64,000 bases of DNA. Origin: Chloroflexota bacterium (GTDB lineage Bacteria; Chloroflexota; Anaerolineae; Aggregatilineales; Phototrophicaceae). Shown here one piece after another: positions 48,306 to 58,074 of this stretch; within the stretch, counting starts at the first letter, position 1; each line of letters begins with the position of its first letter. The DNA lies in contig JACAER010000013.1 in assembly GCA_013388745.1 (NCBI GenBank), positions 35,366 to 99,365 on the forward strand, written 5' to 3'. Both the position numbers and the translations under genes were made by a program. A model generated the notes under the pieces. That model was given only the letters and a program-made list of their open reading frames with translations. It did not search any database and was not told the origin of the DNA.

Positions 48306-49577
48306 GTGTCAGCGCCTATTTATGCTAAAAGACTCATGATTTACCTGGGAGAGAACGATACCTGGCGGGGACGTTCCCTCTACATGAGTATTCTCGAATC
48401 GCTTCGCAAAGCTGGAATTGCTGGAGGAACGGTGACGCGCGCCATTGCCGGTTTTGGAGCGCACAGCCGCATCCGAACGCACACCATTGAAGTGTTGTCC
48501 GTCGATTTACCCATTGTGATTTCGATTATCGACATTCCAGAAAACATTGAGCGGGCACTGGCGCTCATTTCGCCGATGGTGCGTGAAGGGTTAATTACGG
48601 TAGAAGATGTCGAAATCATCAAATATACCCATCGTTATCTGCACCCATTGCCTGCTGATCAGCCAGTGGCTGCGATCATGACCCGTGAGATAACGACAGT
48701 GACACGGGAAACACCCGCCCGTCAGGTTGTCGAACTGCTGTTAGGCAAATTGTTTAAGGCAGTGCCCGTCGTTGACGAGCAAAACCGTGTAATTGGGATT
48801 ATCACCGATGGCGATTTGCTGCGAAATGCTGGAATGCCTGTTCGTTTAGCCATTGGTGAAAGACTTGAAGCAGACGACCTGCGCCAATTTCTGGCTTCGG
48901 TGCGTCAGGAAAAAACGGCTCAAGAAATTATGACCAGCCCTGTCGTGACCGCGCGGGAAGATGAAGCGCTCGGTCATGTTGTGCAACAACTGCTGAATAA
49001 GGGCTTGAAGCGAATGCCGGTGGTTGACACAGATGGCAAGCTGGTTGGGATGGTCAGCCGCCTGGATATTTTACGGGCAACGGCTGGTCATGGCGGTGGA
49101 CAGCAGGAGCAGGCTCCTGCGCTACATCCAGGACAGACGATTGGTGAATTGATGACTTCTGAAGTGCCTATCGTACACGTCAATGACGACCTTACCGATG
49201 TGCTTCAACACTTACTTCAGGCAGATACTAAGCGGGTTATTGTCCTTGATGAGCAAGAACGCCCCATAGGAATCATCACCGATGGCGATCTGGTGGCGCG
49301 GGTTAGTCCAGTGATACGGCGTAATGTGCTTCAGGCGTTAGCCGCCAAAATGATGGGAACAGATGTGAAACGAGGCGAAGTGACGGCGGGTGAGATGATG
49401 TCTGAGCATGTGCTGACATCTCCCCCAACGACCAGTCTTGTTGAAGCCATCAACCTTATGCTGCACGAAGGGCGCAAGCGTCTCATCGTCGTGGATGAAC
49501 AGGGGCGTCCGCTGGGTATTGTGGATCGGCAAACGCTGATGGCAGCCAGCCTGGGCGGATTAAAAAATAACTTATAG
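48306..49577 (+). CDS. DUF190 protein fused to four CBS domains
   Basis: The 423-residue product begins with a PII-like DUF190 domain (about 1-108: KRLMIYLGENDTWRGRSLYMSIL and LRKAGIAGGTVTRAIAGFG). Four CBS domains follow as two Bateman pairs (start motifs IMTREITTV, IMTSPVVTA, LMTSEVPIV, MMSEHVLTS; each ending in IGIITDGDLL or LGIVDRQTL type sequence). CBS pairs usually bind adenosine nucleotides. DUF190 genes often accompany crcB, so a fluoride-linked regulatory role is likely. The start is GTG behind GGAG; transcription is shared with crcB. Confidence 0.92.
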   Translation: MSAPIYAKRLMIYLGENDTWRGRSLYMSILESLRKAGIAGGTVTRAIAGFGAHSRIRTHTIEVLSVDLPIVISIIDIPENIERALALISPMVREGLITVEDVEIIKYTHRYLHPLPADQPVAAIMTREITTVTRETPARQVVELLLGKLFKAVPVVDEQNRVIGIITDGDLLRNAGMPVRLAIGERLEADDLRQFLASVRQEKTAQEIMTSPVVTAREDEALGHVVQQLLNKGLKRMPVVDTDGKLVGMVSRLDILRATAGHGGGQQEQAPALHPGQTIGELMTSEVPIVHVNDDLTDVLQHLLQADTKRVIVLDEQERPIGIITDGDLVARVSPVIRRNVLQALAAKMMGTDVKRGEVTAGEMMSEHVLTSPPTTSLVEAINLMLHEGRKRLIVVDEQGRPLGIVDRQTLMAASLGGLKNNL

Positions 49578-49606
49578 TTCGGCAAATCGGTATACGATAA
49601 CACACA

Positions 49607-49789
49607 TTGACTGTTGACGAGGCGCTTCGTAAGCTGGATTCCAGTGTGGAATACGGCTTAACCTCTGGGGAAGCAGAAAAACGTCTTCAGCAGTACAGAG
49701 TCGAGGCATTAACCAAAAGTATGCCCCTGGTCTTTGGCATCGTCTTCTCGCTCAGTTCAATAATTTCGTCATCTATCTGTGTGACCTGA
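49607..49789 (+). pseudogene. P-type cation ATPase, N-terminal remnant
   Basis: MTVDEALRKLDSSVEYGLTS and GEAEKRLQQY match the cation-ATPase N-domain. After about 32 codons the family sequence moves to another frame (LLAQFNNFVIYL, typical of the first membrane region), and then all similarity ends. The P domain and all transport residues are missing. The start is a TTG shortly after the DUF190 gene. Confidence 0.75.
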
Positions 49790-49924
49790 AACGCAATTTA
49801 GTCGATACCTACGACAATGGTGAGCTGCGTGAATTCACAAACTGGACGTGGTGGCAATCCGTTAGGCAAACAGGCAGGGGTTAAAGGAATCAGTTCAACA
49901 CGCATGCGCCAATCAGCATGATGC

Positions 49925-49958
49925 CCCCCTTCCCCAGCGATTGCTGCCGAGGAAGGGG
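49925..49958. repeat. GC-rich palindrome at the glgC 3' side
   Basis: CCCCTTCC and GGAAGGGG arms close to the glgC stop resemble the hairpin at 35837-35868 beside glgP. Coordinates are approximate by a few bases. Confidence 0.45.
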
Positions 49959-49971
49959 TGAGCGGACGCAG

Positions 49972-51231
49972 CTACTTCTTCTCATACCCCAAATGCGTGC
50001 CAGACGGGATGATCTTGTTCTCGAAGCTGGCGAAATGGCTGTCCTGCAAGTCTACGCCCAGAATGCAGCTATGGCCCACGGTGAAGCCCTGCGGCACGCG
50101 CGTCCCCTTGCCAATGCACGTAATCCCCAGTTCGCCCATCTGCTGGATGCTGCCTACGTTGGCGTCTTCGCCGATAAAGGCGATCTTGTCGATAATGCAG
50201 CGCTCGACATTGGCCCCGGCTGCGATATAAGCATCGTTCAGAATGATCGACTCGCGGATCACCGCGTTTGGCCCGACATATACGCCCGGCGAGAGCACCG
50301 AACGCTCGACCACCGCACCCTCACAGATCACCGAGCCGTTCGTCACTAAGCTGTTCTTGATGACCGCGCCTGCCTGAATACTCACCGGCGCGCGTTCCTC
50401 GCTCAAGGTGTGAATAACCCATGTGCGGTCATTCAGATTGAGTGAAGGCGGCGACGCCAGCAAATCCATATGCGCTTCCCAGTAGGCGTCGATCGTCCCC
50501 ACGTCAATCCAATAGCCGCCATAGGCATAAGCGAACACTTTCATGTTATCGCGCACCATACGCGGAATCAGGTCTTTGCCGAAATCGTGGCTGCTATCGC
50601 GCTTCTTTTGATCGTCCTTCAGCAGCATTTCCAACACATGATAATTGAAAACATAGATGCCCATGCTCGCCAGATTGCCGGGCGGGTTCTTCGGCTTTTC
50701 GATGAAATCCTTGACGCTGTAGTCCTCATTCACATCCAGAATCCCGTAGCGGCTGGCCTCGTCCATCGGCACACGGATCACGCAGATCGTGCAGTCCGCG
50801 CCCTTTTCCCGGTGGAAGTCGATCAGTTCGTCATACGCCATCTGATAAATATGATCGCCAGAGAGAATGAGCACATATTCCGGGTTGCCGCGCCGCACAA
50901 AATTGACATTCTGCGCCACCGCGTCCGCCGTGCCCGCGTACCAGTCGGTATCGAAGCGCCCCTTATACGGCTGCAAAATCTGCACCCCGCCGGTGAACGA
51001 GCGGTCTAAGTCCCAGGGACGCCCCTTGCCGATATGGTCAATCAGGCTGTGTGGGCGGTACTGCGTCAAAATCAGCACATCGAAAATATTAGAATTGACG
51101 CAGTTGCTCAGCGTAAAATCGATAATGCGATACTTGCCCGCGAAGGGCACAGCGGGTTTGGCACGTTTGGTGGTGAGTGTCGCCAAGCGTGTGCCTTCGC
51201 CGCCTGCCAGAATCACTGCTTTGGTTTTCAC
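49972..51231 (-). CDS. glgC: glucose-1-phosphate adenylyltransferase
   Basis: The 419-residue enzyme makes ADP-glucose for glycogen. [23 protein letters not shown] is the nucleotide loop; [15 protein letters not shown] and [12 protein letters not shown] are typical; the C-terminal left-handed beta helix has [19 protein letters not shown] repeats. The start is a GTG with AGGAG nine bases upstream. It faces the island on its 3' side and is followed upstream by glgA and the branching enzyme on the same strand. Confidence 0.95.
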   Translation of the reverse strand: MKTKAVILAGGEGTRLATLTTKRAKPAVPFAGKYRIIDFTLSNCVNSNIFDVLILTQYRPHSLIDHIGKGRPWDLDRSFTGGVQILQPYKGRFDTDWYAGTADAVAQNVNFVRRGNPEYVLILSGDHIYQMAYDELIDFHREKGADCTICVIRVPMDEASRYGILDVNEDYSVKDFIEKPKNPPGNLASMGIYVFNYHVLEMLLKDDQKKRDSSHDFGKDLIPRMVRDNMKVFAYAYGGYWIDVGTIDAYWEAHMDLLASPPSLNLNDRTWVIHTLSEERAPVSIQAGAVIKNSLVTNGSVICEGAVVERSVLSPGVYVGPNAVIRESIILNDAYIAAGANVERCIIDKIAFIGEDANVGSIQQMGELGITCIGKGTRVPQGFTVGHSCILGVDLQDSHFASFENKIIPSGTHLGYEKK

Positions 51232-51459
51232 GACCTTATCTCCTAAGAAAAATCGAATTTTTGCGCGTCATCCACAACGAGTCTAAAGCAAAAAGGCAAA
51301 AGCGAACACTTTTCCTCTTTAAGCTTCGACTCACACCAGCGCCAGCATTGATAACTTACCCGCACAAGCGGCTGGATGCACCCAGGGACAAGCCTGCACT
51401 CATCGGCAAACGCCTCGCTTCGGGACTCTTCGTGTGGGGAAGGTGTCCGGGAGGGCAAA

Positions 51460-51491
51460 CGCGCCACATGGAGAGGGAGCCGGGGGTGAGG
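51460..51491. repeat. degenerate copy of the GC-rich intergenic palindrome family
   Basis: The segment around GCCACATGGAGAGGGAGC and GGGGGTGAGG is similar to one arm of the inverted repeat at 30793-30850. It is in the 273-bp gap between glgA and glgC, where nothing else is evident. Confidence 0.5.
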
Positions 51492-51504
51492 TATCAGCGC
51501 GCCG

Positions 51505-52962
51505 CTATCGGTGCTTATCCAGTGCGCCGCGATACAGCGCCATGTAGCGTTCCGCGCCCTTATCCCAACTGAAGTCGATCTCCATCCCGCGCTTTTGCAT
51601 ACGCCGCCAGGCCTCTTTTTTGCGGTAGAACGTATCAATCGCCCAGCGCAGCACACCCAGCACCGCCGAGGATTCCTGCCAGCTAAAGACAAAACCCGTG
51701 CCGCTGTCCGCCGCGCCGTTATCATAATTTTCTACTGTATCGGCCAGCCCGCCCGTCTCGCGCACCACCGGCAGCGACCCGTAGCGCAGCGCGAACATCT
51801 GGCTGCTGCCGCACGGCTCGTAATGGCTCGGCATCAGGAACAGATCACTCCCGGCGTAGATCAACTGTGCTGTGCGCGCGTTAAATTCCATCAGCGCGCG
51901 CGCTTTCCAGCCGAAATCCTGCGCCAGCCGCCACGTCGCATATTCCAGATCGCTTTCGCCCGTGCCCAGAATCACCAACTGCGCATCCGTATCGATCATC
52001 AACTGGCGCAGCGCCGGCAGCGCCAAATCCAACCCCTTCTGCTGCACGAGGCGCGTCACCATGCCGATCAGCGGGATGTCGTCGCGCAGCGGCAGCCCCA
52101 CGCTGGCCTGCAAATGCGCTTTGTTGGCCGGGCGCTTTTCGACAAAATTTTCGCTGTTGAAGTTTTGGGCGATGCGCTTATCGGTCGCCGGATTCCATTC
52201 CGACATGTCGATGCCGTTCAGAATGCCTTCCAGATCATCGACACGGCGGCGGATCAGGCCTTCCAGCCCATAGGCCATATACGGATATTGAATTTCAATG
52301 GCGTGGCGCGGGCTAACCGTCGTCAGTTTGTCGGCGTAAGCGATACCGATCGCCAGCAGGTTATCGGTCAAATTCTGATACACCAGATCGGGGTGATGCC
52401 GGCCCGGCACACCCGCTTCCCACAGCCAGCCGCCGCCATATGGCCCCTGATAACCCATATTGTGAATCGTCAGCAGCGTGCCCACCTTCGCCCATTCGGG
52501 ACGCGCGCGGCTGTCGGCCACCAGAAACGGCACCAGCGCCGTATGCCAGTCGTTGACATGCAGCACATCAGGAAACCAGCCGGCGCGCTGGCGCAGTTAC
52601 CACGCCACCGCCGGGATCACCTGATTGAAAAAGATGAAGCGCGGCATATCCCAATTCCATTCGGTATACACCGTGTTTTCATCGCCAAAAAACGGCCAGC
52701 TTTTGACAAAATAAAAAGTCGTGTCGTTGTGCTCGGCGGTGAACACATGCACCTCCGCCGTGCCGTTGCGCTTCGAAAATGGAAATGAAAACATATAATG
52801 AATGCCGTAGCGCTCGTGATTGATCTGCCCATACAGCGGCATAATCACGCGCGCATCCAGCCCCAAGCGCTTCAGCGCTTTGGGCAGCGACCCGATCACA
52901 TCCCCCACACCGCCGACTTTGGCGAAGGGCGCCCCTTCGGCGGCGGCCAGCAAAACATTCAT
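51505..52962 (-). pseudogene. glgA: glycogen synthase GlgA interrupted by an in-frame stop
   Basis: Both halves are in one frame. The N-terminal 121 codons ([22 protein letters not shown], with the ADP-glucose-binding K-x-GG) end in PAVAW, then TAA at 52597-52599, then LRQRAGWFPDVLHVNDWHTALVPF and the full C-terminal GT-B domain (HYEPCGSSQMFALRYG). A single C-to-T change (CAA to TAA) would explain it. The C-terminal ORF alone lacks the ADP-glucose loop, so it should be inactive unless the stop is read through or is a sequence error. GGGGGA precedes the ATG. Neighbours glgC and the branching enzyme are intact. Confidence 0.88.
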
Positions 52963-52980
52963 ATCGTCCCCCGATGATAA

Positions 52981-54885
52981 TTACCCCGCCGCGAACCAGC
53001 GGTAGTCGATGTCCGCGAACAGCTTGTCGACCTGGTAATACTCTTCCGCCAGTCCCACATTCGGCGTCCGGCTTTCCAGGCTGCTCGCCAGCGCGTTGAA
53101 GCGTTCCAGGTGCGCGTTGAAGCGCTGAATGGCATATTCGCGCGCCTGCCCGGTGGTCACCAAAAACGGCCAATCCGACGCTTGCAGCAGCAGCACTTCG
53201 CGCGCCGCCTGCGCCAGCACCGCCGCTTCCTGCGGCGAGGGCTGCGCGATACTCGTCGCCAGCCTTTCCATACGCGCTTCGCTTTCGTAGATCGGCGCCC
53301 ACATCCACTGCGTTTCGCCGTTGTGCCACACGAAATGCGTGCCCCCCGCGCCCCACGAGCCTTCCGGCAGGTTAATCACCTCCGTCGGCGCGTGCTGCTC
53401 GATGTAGGTCGAAGCTGTCGTCAATTCCACATCCGGGTTTTCTGCCAGATGGCGCAGCACCTTGCCCAGCCATGTCACCCCTTCGAACCACCAGTGCCCG
53501 AACAACTCCGTATCATAATTCGAGGCGATCAAGCCGAATTTGCCGCCGCTGTGCTGGTGATAATCGCGCAGCAGATCGCCCACCAGATGCGCATAATGTT
53601 CTGCGTGCTGGTCGATTTTGTATTCCGCCCAATCGGGATGATAGTAATCTTTATAGCCCAATTCGACTTTCGCGCCGGTTACGCGCCAGTATTGCAGCCC
53701 GCTGGTGCCGGCTTTTTTGTGGAACTCGCGGTAATCAAAATCGCCCGGATAGCCCCAATCCGCGCTCCATACCTGCTGTCCGGTGCGGTTGTTACGCCCG
53801 ATCACTGCGACGCCCGAATGCCGCCCCGTATCTGTGCCGCCAATCGTATCGCTCACATAATAGGCCTGATAGGTTGTCGCCGGGCGTTCTGGCAGCGTTT
53901 GCCCCGCCGGGATCACGTAGCGCCGTTTGATTTCGCCATACGGCCCGAACACATCGCCCGCCGCGATCCCCACCGGATGCCCGCCTGTGATGGCGTGCGT
54001 CTCGCTGAAAAACACTTTCAGCCCGCTGCGCGCCAGCCATGTTTCGAGACCCGGACGCTGGCGGCCATCATCGCTGGCGTAGGCCGGGCGGTAGGCGCAT
54101 TCTGGCAGCCATATCCCCGTCGGCTTGCGCCCGAACAGCCGCTCATGCGTGCGCACGCCCATCTTGATCTGGGCGTTCACTGTGCTGTCGCGGCTCAGCA
54201 GCGGCAGATACCCGTGTGTCGCCGCGCTCGTCGTGATTTCGATGTAACCTTCGTCTTGTAAGCGCCGGAACGCGCCGATAATATCGCGGTGGAAACGCTG
54301 CGTGAACGCTTTTTTAGTATCTTCGAAGCGGCCTTTGTACCACTCCGCCAGATAGCGCAGATGCGAATCAGCAGTGTTGAGCACCGGCTCGCTGACAGAA
54401 ACGTGTTTGGCGGCTTTTTCGACGGCGCTTTCGATGCTGGTCGGGGGCGGGACGGGGGCCACATCCGCGGCGGCAGCGGCTTCCGGTGTTTTTTCGCCCC
54501 GCGCCGCTTCGATTTCGGCGGCGCCGGCCTGCGGCAGCGGTTTAGGCACGCCGAATTCGGCCAGCGTCCCGCGCAAATCCACCGGGCGCCCGGCGAAATA
54601 ATCCATATCGCGGCGAGCGACAGCAATTTTTTCGTCTAAATAGCGCTCGAAATTCGCCAGCACATCCGGGTCAGCCAACTGCTCGCCAAGCGTCGGCGTG
54701 ATGCCCAGCGTCAGCCGGAAACGCACACCCGCTTCTTTCAGATCATACAGGGTTTGCAGCAGCGGGATATAGGTTTCGCTGGCGGCTTCGTGAATCCATT
54801 CTTCCCCATGCGGCCAGCGCCCCGCCAAGCGCACATATGGCAGATGGCTGTGCAGCATAAAGGTAAAAGCCCCTAAAGCGCCCAC
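52981..54885 (-). CDS. GH57-family 1,4-alpha-glucan branching enzyme
   Basis: The 634-residue enzyme has FMLHSHLPYVRLAGRWPHGE at the N-terminus, the catalytic nucleophile E262 in WLPECAYRP and the acid/base D458 in SNYDTELFGHWW, then a C-terminal helical DUF1957 domain. GH57 branching enzymes make alpha-1,6 bonds in glycogen and replace GlgB in this and some archaeal groups. A 60-residue Ala/Pro-rich insert (about 125-180) is unusual. A perfect GGAGGAGG precedes the GTG at 54885, so this start is preferred to the track's 54906. It abuts glgA (18 bp). Confidence 0.92.
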   Translation of the reverse strand: MGALGAFTFMLHSHLPYVRLAGRWPHGEEWIHEAASETYIPLLQTLYDLKEAGVRFRLTLGITPTLGEQLADPDVLANFERYLDEKIAVARRDMDYFAGRPVDLRGTLAEFGVPKPLPQAGAAEIEAARGEKTPEAAAAADVAPVPPPTSIESAVEKAAKHVSVSEPVLNTADSHLRYLAEWYKGRFEDTKKAFTQRFHRDIIGAFRRLQDEGYIEITTSAATHGYLPLLSRDSTVNAQIKMGVRTHERLFGRKPTGIWLPECAYRPAYASDDGRQRPGLETWLARSGLKVFFSETHAITGGHPVGIAAGDVFGPYGEIKRRYVIPAGQTLPERPATTYQAYYVSDTIGGTDTGRHSGVAVIGRNNRTGQQVWSADWGYPGDFDYREFHKKAGTSGLQYWRVTGAKVELGYKDYYHPDWAEYKIDQHAEHYAHLVGDLLRDYHQHSGGKFGLIASNYDTELFGHWWFEGVTWLGKVLRHLAENPDVELTTASTYIEQHAPTEVINLPEGSWGAGGTHFVWHNGETQWMWAPIYESEARMERLATSIAQPSPQEAAVLAQAAREVLLLQASDWPFLVTTGQAREYAIQRFNAHLERFNALASSLESRTPNVGLAEEYYQVDKLFADIDYRWFAAG

Positions 54886-54960
54886 TGGTCGCCTCCTCCG
54901 ACTCACTTGGTCTTATGGGGCTGCATTTTAACCTTTTGCGGCCTCGCCGTCCAATGCGGC

Positions 54961-56229
54961 TCAACTGGCCTGCGGCAGCACGAGCGTAAACACGCTGCCC
55001 TGCCCCTGTTGGCTTTGCGCGCTCAGGTAGCCGTGATGCGCCTCCGCCACCGTCCGCGCGATAAACAAGCCCTGTCCCAGACCGCGCTGATCGATCAGCC
55101 GTCCATTGGCTGTGCGCGGCTCACCGCGATAAAAACGCTCGAAAATATGCGGCAGGTCTTTCTCGGAAATTCCCACGCCGGTGTCCAACACCTGCACCGC
55201 CACGCGCGCGCGCCCCTCGGCATCGCGGTCGCTCAAGCCCGCCGCGACCGTCACATGCCCGCCGGCTTCGGTGTAGCGCACGCTGTTTTGCACCAGATGC
55301 CCCAGCGCCCAGCGCAGGCGTTGATCGTCGCCGACGACTTTCAGCGCATTGGTATCGCGCGCCATCACCGTGATATCCAGTTTGGCACGTTTGACCTCCG
55401 GCGTCATGCCGTTCACCACGCTCCACAGCAGGTCTTCCAGACTCAGCGTATCCTGCCGGATGTTAAAGCTGCCCGCGCCCATTTCGGAAAGGTCGAGCAG
55501 TTCCACCACCATGCGGTTGAGGATATCCACATTGCGCGTCAGCAGTTCCAGATATTTGCGCGGCGGTGTTGCGCCCTCCGGCTGGCTGGCGATCAGTTCG
55601 CTGGCGCTTTTAATCACCTGCATCGGCGTGTTGAACTCGTGCGAAATGCCCAACACGAATTGATTTTTCAGCCGCTCGGCCAGCGCGTCGCGTGTCACAT
55701 CGCGGATCACAATCATCGTGCCCAGACGCCGTCCGTCGTCGCCCGCCACCGCTGCCAATTGTGCGCCCAGAATGCGATTATTGACCTGAATGCGCGTTGG
55801 CTCGCCCAGCGGCGACAGCTCCGTGTCGCTGTACGACACATCGCGATAGGCGTCGAACAGCGTGCCCAGTTCGCTTTCCCAAAAAGCCTTGTGGCTGCCA
55901 GTGCCCAGCAGCGCTTTGGCCGCTTTGTTAATCAGCACGATGCGCCCATCGTTGTCCTGCATGATGATACCTTCTTCGATCGTCCCCAGAATGCCCGCCA
56001 GCCGTTCCAGTTCGATCTCGCGTTCGCGCAGCGTGCGTTTGAGCGCCTGATTGCGTTCGGTCATGCGCTGGAACTGCTCGTGATGCAGGGCTTCGCGCTG
56101 TGAACGATGATGCAGCCCGCGGTACAGCCGGCTGAAAAGCTGCTCCGTCGCGCTGCCCAAGCGGTTGACACGCCCCAATATCCCGTTCAATTCGCGCGTG
56201 TCTGGAGGGGGAGTTGGATTCATGCTCAT
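54961..56229 (-). CDS. PAS-domain histidine kinase, soluble
   Basis: The 422-residue kinase has a coiled coil (about 35-80), a PAS domain (about 80-190, GIIMQDNDGRIVLINKAAKALLG), a HisKA domain with phospho-histidine in LGISHEFNTPMQ and HATPase_c (NSVRYTE, DTGVGIS, GLGQGLFIA). No membrane helix. Its ATG shares one base with the stop of the receiver gene (TGATG), so both are co-translated. Output: phosphorylates the receiver next to it or its homolog across the gap. Confidence 0.93.
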   Translation of the reverse strand: MSMNPTPPPDTRELNGILGRVNRLGSATEQLFSRLYRGLHHRSQREALHHEQFQRMTERNQALKRTLREREIELERLAGILGTIEEGIIMQDNDGRIVLINKAAKALLGTGSHKAFWESELGTLFDAYRDVSYSDTELSPLGEPTRIQVNNRILGAQLAAVAGDDGRRLGTMIVIRDVTRDALAERLKNQFVLGISHEFNTPMQVIKSASELIASQPEGATPPRKYLELLTRNVDILNRMVVELLDLSEMGAGSFNIRQDTLSLEDLLWSVVNGMTPEVKRAKLDITVMARDTNALKVVGDDQRLRWALGHLVQNSVRYTEAGGHVTVAAGLSDRDAEGRARVAVQVLDTGVGISEKDLPHIFERFYRGEPRTANGRLIDQRGLGQGLFIARTVAEAHHGYLSAQSQQGQGSVFTLVLPQAS

Positions 56230-56639
56230 CAGTGGCCTCCCGATTTCTCGCGGATAATGTCGTGCAAAATGCCGTGCAGCTTCTCGAAATCTGGCAGCGG
56301 CTTGCTGATGATCTGATCCACGCCATCGCTGCGCATCATGGCCGCGCGTTCATCGTCGGTCAGGGTAAAGGCCGTCATCAGCACTACCGGGATATGCGCC
56401 AACGCCTGCACGCGGCGAATACGGTTGGCGACTTCGTTGCCTTTTTTGCCCGGCATACGGATGTCCATCAAAGCGAATTCCGGCAGCGGCCCGCTGTACG
56501 TCCCCGCTTCAACCGTGTCCAAAAAATCCCAGGCCTTCTGTCCGCTTTCGAAGGCCAGCGGCGTGTGTCCCCATGCGCGGCACATCATGCTGACCAGATT
56601 GCGAATATCTGCTTCATCTTCCGCGATCAACCAGTTCAA
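56229..56639 (-). CDS. receiver-domain response regulator (TTG start)
   Basis: The 136-residue single receiver has NWLIAEDEADIRNLV (acidic pair) and the phospho-acceptor Asp in LPEFALMDIRMPGKKG, with K in IISKPLPDF. A GGGAGG lies seven bases before TTG at 56639, which is where receiver homology begins; the track's ATG adds a basic, non-homologous extension. It is upstream of and co-translated with the PAS kinase. No output domain. Confidence 0.9.
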   Translation of the reverse strand: MNWLIAEDEADIRNLVSMMCRAWGHTPLAFESGQKAWDFLDTVEAGTYSGPLPEFALMDIRMPGKKGNEVANRIRRVQALAHIPVVLMTAFTLTDDERAAMMRSDGVDQIISKPLPDFEKLHGILHDIIREKSGGH

Positions 56640-56847
56640 CCTGTGGCCTCCCTTTTGCCTGTGTCGGCGGCGGCACGCGCCGCGCGCATGAATTTTTAGC
56701 CAAGACAGCGGCGTTTTGCCGAACCTCATGTTTAAGTATAGCGAAATTGGCTTAAACTGCGGAATAAGATATTGCGTTTGCCTAAATACAATTAGAAAAT
56801 TATCATTATACTGTTGTCAAATGGTTGGTGCATCAGGAGAGTGGCCC

Positions 56848-57303
56848 TTGTCAACATGGATGGTGGTCGAGGACGAACCGGACATCTACGAAGTCCTGCT
56901 GGCAATGTTCGAGATGTGGGGCATTGAAGGCGTGGCCTTTGTCGATGGGGAGGAAGCAGTCGCCTGGATCGAAGACGTAGATCGGGGCCGCTTTAAGGGT
57001 GAACTGCCCGAACTGGCGCTGCTCGATATTCGCCTCCCCGGCGAAATCAAAGGGCAAATGGTCGGGGAACGGCTGCGCAAAAGCCCGATTCTGGGACACA
57101 TCGCCGTCGTCATGAGCACGGCCTACAAGCTGTCGCCCGACGAAGAACGCCAGATCATCGCCCAGGCCGGCGCCGATAAGCTGGTCTACAAGCCGCTGCC
57201 CAAGTTCAACGAATTGCAGCTTATGTTGGAAGAAGTGATTGCCCAGCGCCGCGCCAAAACCAGGCCCGCGCCGGTCGATGGCAGCAGCCCCAGCGCTAAC
57301 TAG
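56848..57303 (+). CDS. receiver-domain response regulator (TTG start)
   Basis: This 151-residue receiver is a close relative of the divergent one: STWMVVEDEPDIYEVLLAMFEMWG, LPELALLDIRLPGEIKG with the phospho-Asp, and K in LVYKPLPKF. The TTG at 56848 has AGGAG eight bases upstream, again at the exact start of homology. The C-terminal tail (about 20 residues, Pro/Ser-rich) overlaps nothing. It is followed 13 bp on by the NERD-like membrane gene. Confidence 0.88.
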   Translation: MSTWMVVEDEPDIYEVLLAMFEMWGIEGVAFVDGEEAVAWIEDVDRGRFKGELPELALLDIRLPGEIKGQMVGERLRKSPILGHIAVVMSTAYKLSPDEERQIIAQAGADKLVYKPLPKFNELQLMLEEVIAQRRAKTRPAPVDGSSPSAN

Positions 57304-57316
57304 AAAGGACGCCGTT

Positions 57317-58060
57317 ATGCGTAGTCTTGCGCCGACTCGTTCGCTGGCGCGCCGTTCGACTCGCCTCTTTCAGATCGCGATTGTCGTGGTGCTGGGGGGC
57401 GTGTTCTTGTGCGTCGTGGCCCTGCTCTTATATGTCATTCCTTTTGTCGTCGCCAGCAATCCCGGCTTCGGTTTTTACAACGCGCTGCGCACCATCCTTC
57501 TGGTCGTGGGCATCCTGGTTGCGCTGGCAGGCGGCGGCATGGCGCTGCGCGCCGTTACCTGGAAACTCGATAACAACCTGGCTATCCGCGTGGGCGAACA
57601 GCTTGCCCCGCGCCTGGATGACCGCTATACCTTCATCCGCAATGTCAGCAAATTAGGGTTGGGCTATATCGACGCCGTGCTCATCGGCCCGCCTGGCGTG
57701 CTGGTGTTCCGCATCCTCGATATCGAAGGCAATCTGCTGAACGAAGGCTCCAACTGGGTCAAAAAGAACCGGCGCGGCGAATACATGCCCATGATGTTCA
57801 ACCCCAGCAGCGAAGTGCTGGCCGATATGAAAGGTCTGGGGGAATATCTGGCGCGGCGCGGGCACACCAATCTGCCGCTTTATGGCATCGTGGTCTTTAC
57901 CAAAGAACCGCCGCTGGTGGTGCTGCGCGCCAGCAATCCCACCGTGCCTTCTAGCCAGCTTACGGGCATCGTCGATACGCTTGCCAGCGACTACTTCGCG
58001 ATGGAACGCTTCGACAGCGGCGCGGCGCAAAAGCTGGTCAAACTGCTCACCGACGGCTAA
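57317..58060 (+). CDS. membrane-anchored NERD-like domain protein
   Basis: The 247-residue protein has two membrane helices (about 17-45 and 58-80) followed by a cytoplasmic domain with YIDAVLIGPPGVLVFRILDIEG, similar to the NERD (nuclease-related) domain, in which a following lysine is common (WVKKNRRGEYMP). The full active set is not visible, so activity is uncertain. AAAGGAC precedes the ATG. It is the second gene after a receiver and convergent with the SH3b protein. Confidence 0.72.
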   Translation: MRSLAPTRSLARRSTRLFQIAIVVVLGGVFLCVVALLLYVIPFVVASNPGFGFYNALRTILLVVGILVALAGGGMALRAVTWKLDNNLAIRVGEQLAPRLDDRYTFIRNVSKLGLGYIDAVLIGPPGVLVFRILDIEGNLLNEGSNWVKKNRRGEYMPMMFNPSSEVLADMKGLGEYLARRGHTNLPLYGIVVFTKEPPLVVLRASNPTVPSSQLTGIVDTLASDYFAMERFDSGAAQKLVKLLTDG

Positions 58061-58074
58061 AATTCTGCTCCCCT

